Shown piece after piece: positions 11,459 through 18,951 of a DNA stretch of 64,000 nucleotides. A model generated the notes under the pieces. It worked only from the letters and a program-made list of their open reading frames with translations, was not told the origin of the DNA and ran no database searches. Numbering within the stretch: the stretch's first letter is position 1; every line of letters starts with the position of its first letter. A program made the position numbers and the translations under genes. The stretch spans positions 22,799 through 86,798 of the forward strand of contig CALMPB010000013.1 of NCBI GenBank assembly GCA_937871985.1, read 5' to 3'. Source of the stretch: an uncultured Burkholderiaceae bacterium. GTDB taxonomy: Bacteria; Pseudomonadota; Gammaproteobacteria; Burkholderiales; Burkholderiaceae.

Positions 11459-12706
11459 TCAGCTTTGCGTGCCGAGTTCGCGCTCCAGTCCCTTGGGGTT
11501 GTCGTGCATGCGGGCCAGGAATTCCTGCGCGACGTCGCCGACGTAGGCTTCCTCGACCCCGTCCCGCAGCGCGCGCACAATGGCGCTGGCGATGGCCGAA
11601 GGGCTGACGCGCGGGGGAGGCGTAAGCTGCTCCCATTCGTAGTCGATGGGGCCCGAAAACACATTGACGACGCGAATGCCCGCCGGACGCAGCTCGTTGC
11701 GCAGGCATTGGCTGGCGGAAAGCGCGGCGGCCTGCGAGGCCGACCACATGCCGCGCGACGGCAGGTTCAGGTGGGCGTAGATGGACAGCGTGTTCACCCA
11801 GGCCACGGCGTTGGCCGCGCCGTCCGCGCCGCGCCCGGCCATGGCCGGACCGAAGTGCTGGGCCAGGCGCATCAGGCCCAGGCAATTCACGTTGAACGCA
11901 TCCTGCGCCTTGAGCAGGTCGCGATTGTGCAAAATGCCGCCTTCGCGCGCGTAATCGGCGGTGTTGACCAGGATTTCCACTTTGCCGCCGATGGAACGCG
12001 AAAGGCGTTCGACCGAGTCGGTATCGGTAATGTCCAGGGCCTGCGGCAGCACGCGCGGGTCTTCGCACAAAGCATCGAAGGCGCGGTTTTTCTTCCAGGT
12101 GTGCGGGTCGCCCGCGAACACCGTGGTGGCGCCGGCATCGAGCAGGGCCTTGATGACGGCCAGCCCCACCGCCGACTTGCCGTCGGTGACGAGGGCGCGC
12201 CGGAATTTGGGATCGCACGAGGTTTCGCGCAGGACTTTGTCGTCTTCCATATTGGGAGTCGCCTTTTCGGGTAACGCAATCATGACGGCCTGGCCGCTGC
12301 GATCCAGTTTAAGGGCCAGCTTGACGGGCTTGCCGTCTTCGCAGTCGCCGTGGACGTGGGCGATGGCGCGCGGGCCCGATTCAAGCTGTACCGTGCCGAT
12401 GCGCCAGGGCAGCCTTTCCCTGAAGAACAGGTCGTTGCTGTGGCGCAGGGTGGTCGAGGCCAGCAGCGTGCCGCGCGGGGCGACGGGCTGCCAAAGCAAC
12501 TGGTCGGAAAGGCAGCGGTGGCAGACTTCGCGCGGCGGGTATTGAACCGCCTGGCATTCCTGGCACACTTGCAGGTCGAACTTGCCCGCTGCGGCCGAGG
12601 CGGTTAGGCCCAGGGCGCGGCGGCTGCGCGAAGCCGGCGGCAGCGTGGGCTGGCGCGTGCGGGCGACGGGGTTCTTGCGGGGCGGTTTGGATAGAGGCTG
12701 GGTCAT
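11459..12706 (-). CDS. Fusion of DUF35 OB-fold/zinc-ribbon domain with a degenerate SDR domain
   Basis: One 415-residue frame with two domains. Residues ~40-150 are a DUF35 (acyl-CoA-associated) module: rubredoxin-like zinc ribbon C48xxC51...C62xxC65, then an OB-fold (RGTLLASTTLRHS, WRIGTVQLESGPR). Residues ~165-400 have the SDR fold, but the TGxxxGxG motif is replaced by VTDGKSAVG, NNAG by VNTADYA, and YxxxK by W321SASQ325, so Tyr and Lys are gone and catalysis is unlikely. The start ATG overlaps the thiolase-like stop (ATGA). DUF35 proteins pair with SCP2-type thiolase-like proteins, sometimes as aldolases (Ltp2 with the ChsH2 DUF35 domain). The fused inactive SDR probably plays a structural or substrate-holding role. 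Confidence 0.85.
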   Translation of the reverse strand: MTQPLSKPPRKNPVARTRQPTLPPASRSRRALGLTASAAAGKFDLQVCQECQAVQYPPREVCHRCLSDQLLWQPVAPRGTLLASTTLRHSNDLFFRERLPWRIGTVQLESGPRAIAHVHGDCEDGKPVKLALKLDRSGQAVMIALPEKATPNMEDDKVLRETSCDPKFRRALVTDGKSAVGLAVIKALLDAGATTVFAGDPHTWKKNRAFDALCEDPRVLPQALDITDTDSVERLSRSIGGKVEILVNTADYAREGGILHNRDLLKAQDAFNVNCLGLMRLAQHFGPAMAGRGADGAANAVAWVNTLSIYAHLNLPSRGMWSASQAAALSASQCLRNELRPAGIRVVNVFSGPIDYEWEQLTPPPRVSPSAIASAIVRALRDGVEEAYVGDVAQEFLARMHDNPKGLERELGTQS

Positions 12707-13878
12707 GCCGCACCTCGCGCCAGAAGCGCCGCGGCGGTGCATATGCCGCGGTCGTAGTTGATGAGGCCGAAGCCGCTGACCAGGCCGATGGCGGCATCCT
12801 TGACCTGGGTGCCGCCGGCTGTGCCGGTAAGCTGGCGCAAGGCCTCGACCATGCCCAGGTAGCCGCCGGCGGCGCCCGCCTGGCCGCCCGAGAGCTGGCC
12901 GCCATTGGTGTTGAAAGGCATCGTGCCGTCCACGGTGAATGTGTTGTCGCGCACGAACTGCGGCGCTCCGCCTTTTTCGCACAGGCCCAGGTCTTCCATT
13001 TGCAGGAAGTTGATGACGGGGTAGTCGTCGTAGGCCTGCATGAAGTCGATGTCGCTGGGGCCGATTCGGGCCTGTTCGTAGAGATCGTCTTTGTCCATGG
13101 ACCAGCCGCCGCGGTACTGGATGGGGTCGTCGGCCCAGGCGTTGTGGCGTTCTATGGTCGACAGGATGCGCACGAAGGGCAGGCCGAGCTCCACGGCTTT
13201 TTCTTCGCGCATCACGAGAAAGGCGTCGGCGCCCGCGCAGGGCATGACGCAATCGAACAAGTGGATGGGGTCGGTGATGAGCTTGGCGTCCATGTACTGC
13301 TGCAGGGTCAGCGGCTTTTTCATCAAGGCATTGGGGTGGCGCAGGGCGTTGTCGCGCTGGGCCACGCACAATTTTCCGAAGTCTTCGCGCGTGGCGCCTG
13401 TCATGCGCATGTAGTTGTGTGTGAGCAGAGCGAAGCTGGCGTTGGGGCCGCCCGCGCCGTAGGGGTACACGGCGTCCTGCGCGAAGCGCGAAAACTGGCT
13501 GATGGTCTGGCGGAACGAGTCGACGTGATTGGTGTCGCCCGACAGGCAGGCCACGACGTCGGCGTCGCCGGCCTGCACGGCCCGGGTGGCCCGGCGCAGC
13601 GCCACGACGCCGCTGGCGCCGCCCATGGGAATATGGTCGAGCCAGCGCGGCGCCATGTCCAGGTGCTGGGTGAGCCCCACGGCGGTGTCAGGCACCAGCG
13701 TAAAGCTGGAAACGCACATGCCGTCGATGTCGTGCTTCTGCAGGCCGGATCCGTCGATCAGGGCGCGCAGCGCCTTGCCCAGCCACCAGTGCGCGCTGTG
13801 GATGGAGTAGCGCACGTAGGGAACGGTAACCGGCACGGTGGCCACGACGCCTTCATAGCTGGCCCGGCGCCGCGTCAT
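12703..13878 (-). CDS. SCP2-type thiolase-like protein lacking the nucleophilic cysteine (probable acyl-CoA aldolase)
   Basis: A 391-residue thiolase-fold protein. At the position of the N-terminal nucleophile, where thiolases have a Cys before A/SG, it reads PMGGASG (residues 85-90), so no acyl-enzyme Cys is available. The C-terminal loop NTNGGQLSGGQAGAAGG is like that of thiolase homologues paired with DUF35 proteins. Start and stop overlap both neighbours by ATGA, linking it with the CoA ligase and the DUF35 fusion. In the known Ltp2-DUF35 aldolase the thiolase-like subunit also lacks the Cys and performs a retro-aldol cleavage of a beta-hydroxyacyl-CoA; the same chemistry is inferred here, releasing acetyl-CoA or propionyl-CoA. 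Confidence 0.87.
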   Translation of the reverse strand: MTRRRASYEGVVATVPVTVPYVRYSIHSAHWWLGKALRALIDGSGLQKHDIDGMCVSSFTLVPDTAVGLTQHLDMAPRWLDHIPMGGASGVVALRRATRAVQAGDADVVACLSGDTNHVDSFRQTISQFSRFAQDAVYPYGAGGPNASFALLTHNYMRMTGATREDFGKLCVAQRDNALRHPNALMKKPLTLQQYMDAKLITDPIHLFDCVMPCAGADAFLVMREEKAVELGLPFVRILSTIERHNAWADDPIQYRGGWSMDKDDLYEQARIGPSDIDFMQAYDDYPVINFLQMEDLGLCEKGGAPQFVRDNTFTVDGTMPFNTNGGQLSGGQAGAAGGYLGMVEALRQLTGTAGGTQVKDAAIGLVSGFGLINYDRGICTAAALLARGAA

Positions 13879-15509
13879 GAGCCGACTTCCTGGCGGGTTT
13901 TCATGGCGCGGGTATCGATGCATTCGGGCGTACCCACCAGGGTGGGCGCCTTGGCCTTGAGTTCGCCGCGCTGGATCTTGTTGGTGGCGGTAAGCGGCAG
14001 GGCGTCGACGAACGCCACGTAGCCGGGCGCCTTGTAGTACGACAGGCGCGACAGGCTCCATTTGACGATGTCCTGCGCCAGTCCGGGCATGCCGGCGGCA
14101 TCGGGCGGCGTGGCGCAGACGATGCAGGCCAGGACTTCGTCGCCGCGTATGGCGTCCGGCACCGCGGCGACCGCCGCCGCCTTGACGGCGGGATGCTGCA
14201 GCAGCACGCTTTCGACTTCCACCGCGGCGATGTTTTCGCCGCTGCGGCGGATGACGTTCTTTTTACGGTCGACGAACTGCAAATAGCCCTGGTCGTTGCG
14301 CACGACGATGTCGCCGGTATGGAACCAGCCGCCCTCCCAGGCCTCTTGCGTGGCGGCCTCGTCCTTGAGATAGCCCGAGAAGAAGCCGAAACGCGGGTTC
14401 GCGCCGGCATGCTTGACCAGCAGTTCGCCCTGTTCACCGGCGGCCGCAACGGGTTCGCCGGCGTCGTCGACGAGCTTGACCAGCACGTCGTCCCGCTCTT
14501 TGCCGAAGCAGCTGGTGCCGATGAAGCGGGGTTCGTGATTGGCGATGACCACGGCGCCCGAGCCGGTTTCGGTCATGGCCCAGGCTTCGAGCAGGGGAAA
14601 GCCGAAACGTTCTTCGAACGGGGCGTGCAGGCTGCGGTCGATGCCGGCGCCGAAGCCGAAGCGCACGTCGTGGCTGGTGTCCTGCGCGCTGGGTTCGGCT
14701 TTCATGAGGATGGCCGGCATGACGCCCAGGTAATGCACGACGGTGGCGCGCGATTCGCGCACCGTGTCCCACCAGCTTCTGGGGTGGAAGCGATCCAGCG
14801 GAATCAGGCAGCCGCCGGTCACGACCATGCCCATGGTGGAGCAGGCCATGGCGTTCATGTGCACCAGGGGCAGCGGCGTCAGCATGCGTTCGACGCCCGG
14901 CCGCAGCGTGGCCAGGCCGCCGATGCCGGCATACCAGTTGCCGGCGTGCAGGAAGTATTCGTTGGACAGAATGCAGCCCTTGGGGCGGCCTGTGGTGCCC
15001 GAGGTGTACAGCAGCGCGCATTCGGTGGCGCTGTCGATGGGCTTGCCCGCCAGCGGCGCGGGGGTCGCCGCGGCGGCCGGCGCGTCGTCGGGGCCGATGA
15101 CGGCCAGGCGGCTGCCGACGGCATCGGCCGCCGCGCGCAGCACCGCGTGATGGCTGGGCAGGGCGATGGCGATGCTGATTTCCGAGTGGCCGATCAGGTA
15201 TTCCAGTTCGGCCGAACGCAGGTCGGCATTGATGGGCACCACCGAAACCCCCAGCGCGTTCAGGGCGAACCAGTGCAGGAAGAAGGCGGGCCGGTTTTCC
15301 ATGAGCAGGCCGGCCCGGTGGCCGTGGCCGTAGCCCGCGGCCTGGTAGGCGGCTTTCAGAGACTCGATGCTGGCCAGGGTCTGCGAGTAGCTGTAGTCGC
15401 CCGATGGAATTTGATAGATCTGCGCGGTTTCAGGAACGATGTGCAAAAAGGGTTGATCCGGCCATTGCCGGGCGGAACTGGAAAAAGCCTGATAGACCGT
15501 GGTGGACAA
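13875..15509 (-). CDS. Acyl-CoA synthetase (AMP-forming, ANL superfamily)
   Basis: A 544-residue adenylate-forming ligase. The P-loop motif YTSGTTGRPKG is at residues 168-178, the hinge region reads DRKKNVIRRSGENIA, and the catalytic Lys lies in TATNKIQRGEL near the end. It would activate a carboxylate to its CoA thioester using ATP. The start is an unusual TTG at 15509, chosen because it lies 10 bp after the dioxygenase beta stop with AAGGGG at proper distance and gives a typical N-terminus; no better ATG exists nearby. The substrate is likely an aromatic or indolic acid produced by the Rieske dioxygenase encoded just upstream. Confidence 0.9.
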   Translation of the reverse strand: MSTTVYQAFSSSARQWPDQPFLHIVPETAQIYQIPSGDYSYSQTLASIESLKAAYQAAGYGHGHRAGLLMENRPAFFLHWFALNALGVSVVPINADLRSAELEYLIGHSEISIAIALPSHHAVLRAAADAVGSRLAVIGPDDAPAAAATPAPLAGKPIDSATECALLYTSGTTGRPKGCILSNEYFLHAGNWYAGIGGLATLRPGVERMLTPLPLVHMNAMACSTMGMVVTGGCLIPLDRFHPRSWWDTVRESRATVVHYLGVMPAILMKAEPSAQDTSHDVRFGFGAGIDRSLHAPFEERFGFPLLEAWAMTETGSGAVVIANHEPRFIGTSCFGKERDDVLVKLVDDAGEPVAAAGEQGELLVKHAGANPRFGFFSGYLKDEAATQEAWEGGWFHTGDIVVRNDQGYLQFVDRKKNVIRRSGENIAAVEVESVLLQHPAVKAAAVAAVPDAIRGDEVLACIVCATPPDAAGMPGLAQDIVKWSLSRLSYYKAPGYVAFVDALPLTATNKIQRGELKAKAPTLVGTPECIDTRAMKTRQEVGS

Positions 15510-15519
15510 AATCTGCCCC

Positions 15520-16014
15520 TTACATGAAGAGTTGAATGCCGTGCAATGCGGCGTCGCTGTTTACGATGTCGACCCGTTTTTGATGGATGCGCAGGGCGCC
15601 GTCCACCGTGACCAGCTCGTGCGTGGCCCATCCGGCGTAAAGCCATTGCTGTTCCATACGGGTTTCGACGTAATGGAACGCCGTGCGCACGACGTATTTG
15701 CCTTGTTCGGGTTGGTGCTCGGGGTGGGTGGTTTCGATTTCGGGACGCGCCAGCAAGTGGTGGCTGCGGCTGGGCGGCTGCTGGGAATAGGTGCGAACCC
15801 CGGCCAGGCGTTCGATGCGCACCTTCAGCAGCAGCATGTCTTCGTACATCAGCGAGCCTTCCAGCAGGGGATCGGTCTGGCCTTGCGTAAGAGGCATCCA
15901 GTAGTGGGCGTCGTGGGTGAAGAGCGCCAGCCATTGCTCGAATTTCTGCTCGTCCAGGAGCCGTGCTTCGGCGTAGATGAAATCGTGAAGTTGTTGATCG
16001 TTGAAGGTGTTCAT
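15520..16014 (-). CDS. Aromatic-ring-hydroxylating dioxygenase beta subunit
   Basis: A 164-residue small subunit of the benzoate/anthranilate-dioxygenase type (SnoaL/NTF2-like fold): EARLLDEQKFEQWLALF near the N-terminus and a basic segment later, typical of the family. It stabilises the alpha-subunit trimer and has no cofactor. The ATG at 16014 overlaps the alpha stop (ATGA), so the alpha and beta subunits are coupled. Confidence 0.9.
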   Translation of the reverse strand: MNTFNDQQLHDFIYAEARLLDEQKFEQWLALFTHDAHYWMPLTQGQTDPLLEGSLMYEDMLLLKVRIERLAGVRTYSQQPPSRSHHLLARPEIETTHPEHQPEQGKYVVRTAFHYVETRMEQQWLYAGWATHELVTVDGALRIHQKRVDIVNSDAALHGIQLFM

Positions 16015-17333
16015 ACGGCCTCCGTCATCGATGCTGTCATGTAACGGGCCCAGGCCTGGTATTGATTGCGCATTTGCCATTCGGTCGTGCCGTTGGTGGC
16101 TTCGTTTTTACGATGGCTTTCGGTGGGGTCGTAGAGCCGGGCTACATTGACCCATTTCCGGCCCCTCGACTCCAGGCCAACCTGGGCGCGCTCGTAGACT
16201 TCGAGATCGTCGTGGCCGACGATGGACGTCGGCGAATTGATGAGCCGGTTGTACATAAGCGTGCGCTCCAGGAGCTTGTCCGGCGCGCCCACCAGCTTGA
16301 AGGCCCAGGATTCGACCAGCGTCTTGTTGGCCGCAAGCGGCTTGAAGATGCGCAAGGTCTGGATGGGGCCCTTGACCATGATGTTGGGCCAATAGGTTGT
16401 GTTGTGGCGCACGTCGCCCAGGATTTCCTTGGTGCGTTCTTCGCCGTAGGCGGCATGCATGGCTTCCATGTAGCCGGGTATGGGCGAATAGGCAGCGTGA
16501 ATGGAGTTGTTGACGCCCGTGTGGCCGTGGCCGTTTTCCCAGACGCGAATGCCCATGCCCTCGAAGAAATCGTACGAGGAGATGAAGGGCGCGAACTGTT
16601 CCACCGCCATGGGAGTGGGGCCTACTTTGCCCGAGTCTTCCCAGACGTGCACAGCCGTGCCGGCCGACGATTCGTGCGCCACCATGGGGTGGCAGGTGTC
16701 GGTTTGGTTGTCCACCAGCATTTTCCAGTTGCAGTCGTGCATGTAGCGCAGCGGCTTGCCGGCGATTTCCAGCTTGCCCTGGGGCGAGCGGGCGATCATG
16801 TTGTCGATGGTGGTGAGCGATTCGCCGAAGAAGTCCTCGAAGCTTTGCCCTTCGGGGTTCAGCCGGCAGAAAATGAAGTCGTGGTAGTCGCGCACGTTCT
16901 CGACGGCGGCCATGCCGTGGCTGGCTTCGCATTCGTTGAACACTTCAGGGTCGTAGCCGCGTTTCAGGGGCAGCGCCAGCAGGCTGCCGTTGAGCCGGAA
17001 TGTCCAGGCGTGGTAAGGGCAGCGGAAGAACTTGCCGGTGTTGCCGCAGCCTTCGGGAGCGACTTCGACCCCTTTGTGGGGGCAGCGATTGTGCAGAACC
17101 TTGACGGTGTTGTCGGCGTCCCGCACCATGATGACGGGCTGGTCGCCCACGGTGGTGGTATAGAAGTCGCCGGGGTTGGGGATTTGGCTGCCGTGGCCCA
17201 CGTAGACCCAGGTGTTGGCGAACAGGTGCTCCATTTCGAGTTCGAAGATTTCTTCGTCGACGAAGATGTCCTTGTGGACCTCCGTGGGGCGGATCAACGC
17301 CTGGACGGCTTGCGGATTGTTGCGATAGTTCAT
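16011..17333 (-). CDS. Rieske non-heme iron dioxygenase alpha subunit
   Basis: A 440-residue oxygenase large subunit. The Rieske [2Fe-2S] ligands are C84-P-H86 and C105-PY-H108; the mononuclear iron site is D212-TC-H215-PMVA-H220. Length and layout match benzoate/anthranilate/IacC-type alpha subunits, which add O2 to an aromatic or indolic ring. No ferredoxin or reductase gene is present in the locus, so electrons must come from proteins encoded elsewhere. Substrate inferred from context as an indole acid (see findings); benzoate- or anthranilate-like substrates cannot be excluded. Confidence 0.92.
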   Translation of the reverse strand: MNYRNNPQAVQALIRPTEVHKDIFVDEEIFELEMEHLFANTWVYVGHGSQIPNPGDFYTTTVGDQPVIMVRDADNTVKVLHNRCPHKGVEVAPEGCGNTGKFFRCPYHAWTFRLNGSLLALPLKRGYDPEVFNECEASHGMAAVENVRDYHDFIFCRLNPEGQSFEDFFGESLTTIDNMIARSPQGKLEIAGKPLRYMHDCNWKMLVDNQTDTCHPMVAHESSAGTAVHVWEDSGKVGPTPMAVEQFAPFISSYDFFEGMGIRVWENGHGHTGVNNSIHAAYSPIPGYMEAMHAAYGEERTKEILGDVRHNTTYWPNIMVKGPIQTLRIFKPLAANKTLVESWAFKLVGAPDKLLERTLMYNRLINSPTSIVGHDDLEVYERAQVGLESRGRKWVNVARLYDPTESHRKNEATNGTTEWQMRNQYQAWARYMTASMTEAV

Positions 17334-17381
17334 GGTGTGCCTAAAAGCTGAATGTCGCCGCGGTTGTGGTGCTAATTAGTG

Positions 17382-18938
17382 TCAGGATGCGGCCGGTTGG
17401 CTGGTTTGCTTGAGCATGGTGTCCAGTTGCTTGCCTTGCGGATCGGCCAGGGCGGCGTCGCGCAGCAGCCTCAGGCGGGTCGACGCATTGGCCTGGCCGG
17501 GCAGCTTGGCGGCTTCGCGCAGCAGGCGCTGGTATTTGCTTTCGCCGCGTTCGTGCGTGTCGCTGTAGCCCTTGACCAGGCGGCGGCAGTTCACGATTTC
17601 GACGGCCAGGTCGTAGTCCTGGCGCACCGTGTCGCTGATCAGCTTCAGCCATTGCGCAAGGCTCTTGGCCTCGACCTGGTGCCGCAGCGTGCCGCGCCGG
17701 AAGCGCCGCATGCCGCCCAGCCCGTACAGCATCAGGAAGCCCGACAGCGTGCCGCTTTGCAGGAAGCGCCCCTTGCGGCAGAACACATTGATGAAGTTGC
17801 TGACGGGTTTGGAGTCTTGCATCCAGCGGCCCAGCCCGGCGGGCATCAGGCCGCAGATTTCCGCAACCTGGGGGTGCATGTATTCGGTGGTGTAGACCAG
17901 TTGGTCGGGCTTGGCCAGGACTTCGTTGCGCACGCGGTCGAACCGGGTGCCGCGGGTTTTAAGGTCGGCCACCCGGATGACGTCGTCGTAGGCCATGGCC
18001 ACGGCCACGTAGCGGGCCGCCGCCGTGGTCAGCGCCCACGATTTGGCCAGGCCGCCGAACTGGCTGTCCAGCGTGTGGATGTTGCGCATGTGCTCCAGGT
18101 ATTCCTTGGCGTAGCGCAGGTCCTGGAAGTCGAGCGTGCGGCGCAGGCCGGCCACCAGCATGGGTTGCGCCGGTGCGGGGAAGTTCTGCTTGATGTCGTC
18201 GAGCAGGGCCTGGACTTTCGGGTGCGAGGCTTTTTCCGGAACGTCGATGACGGGTTCGTTGCGGGCGACTTTGTCGGCGGTGGCGGGCGCGTTGGCGGCC
18301 GCCTGCATGCCAAGGTCGAAGGCCTTGAGGCTGGCATTCACGCCCAGGCCGGCCCGGCGTATGGTTTCTTCGTATTCTTCGCGGCCGAACGGCAGCGCGC
18401 CGCTGCCGGCGATGGCGCCGAACAGGCTGGCGCTGATGACGCTGCCGGCCTGGTCGGCCAGGGCCTGCAGGTTGGTGCAGATGAAACGCTTGGCGGCCTG
18501 GTTGCCGACTTCGATGATTTTGTTCGAGTCGCTGATGCCGTTGCCGGGCGCCGCTTTTTCGTTGACCGAATAAGCGCGGTGCGAGGAGGCGATGAGGATG
18601 CTGCGGTCGGGGGTGACGAAGCCGCGCTGGATGGCGCGGCCCGCTTCCATGAGTTCGGCGGCGACCACCAGGTCGACGTCGCCCGGGGTGGGCATCATGG
18701 CCAGGGCCGGTGCGCGGCCGGCGGCCTGCACGGCCGCGCCGGGCATGAGTTCGACGTAATAGACCGTGGCGCCGGTGCGTTGCGCCACGCCCGGCACCGA
18801 CGTGGTCTGGGCCCACCAGCCGGCGTTCTCGGCCAGGTCGACGACCCAGTCGGCCAGGACGCCGCCGCCTTGGCCCCCCATTGCGACGATGGCGATCTTG
18901 ATGGGCGTGCCGGCATGAAATTGCGTTGTGTTTGCCAT
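17382..18938 (-). CDS. iorB: Indolepyruvate/2-oxoacid:ferredoxin oxidoreductase beta subunit
   Basis: A 518-residue protein. The N-terminal ~200 residues are the gamma-type pyruvate-ferredoxin oxidoreductase domain (IAIVAMGGQGGGVLADWV, then RTGATVYYVELMPG), followed by a ~300-residue C-terminal DUF6537-like extension found in the long two-subunit aryl-pyruvate oxidoreductases of Proteobacteria. It follows iorA by 13 bp. With IorA it should oxidatively decarboxylate an aryl 2-oxoacid to an aryl-CoA, reducing ferredoxin. It ends 48 bp before the dioxygenase alpha start. Confidence 0.88.
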   Translation of the reverse strand: MANTTQFHAGTPIKIAIVAMGGQGGGVLADWVVDLAENAGWWAQTTSVPGVAQRTGATVYYVELMPGAAVQAAGRAPALAMMPTPGDVDLVVAAELMEAGRAIQRGFVTPDRSILIASSHRAYSVNEKAAPGNGISDSNKIIEVGNQAAKRFICTNLQALADQAGSVISASLFGAIAGSGALPFGREEYEETIRRAGLGVNASLKAFDLGMQAAANAPATADKVARNEPVIDVPEKASHPKVQALLDDIKQNFPAPAQPMLVAGLRRTLDFQDLRYAKEYLEHMRNIHTLDSQFGGLAKSWALTTAAARYVAVAMAYDDVIRVADLKTRGTRFDRVRNEVLAKPDQLVYTTEYMHPQVAEICGLMPAGLGRWMQDSKPVSNFINVFCRKGRFLQSGTLSGFLMLYGLGGMRRFRRGTLRHQVEAKSLAQWLKLISDTVRQDYDLAVEIVNCRRLVKGYSDTHERGESKYQRLLREAAKLPGQANASTRLRLLRDAALADPQGKQLDTMLKQTSQPAAS

Positions 18939-18951
18939 GATGCGTTTTCTT

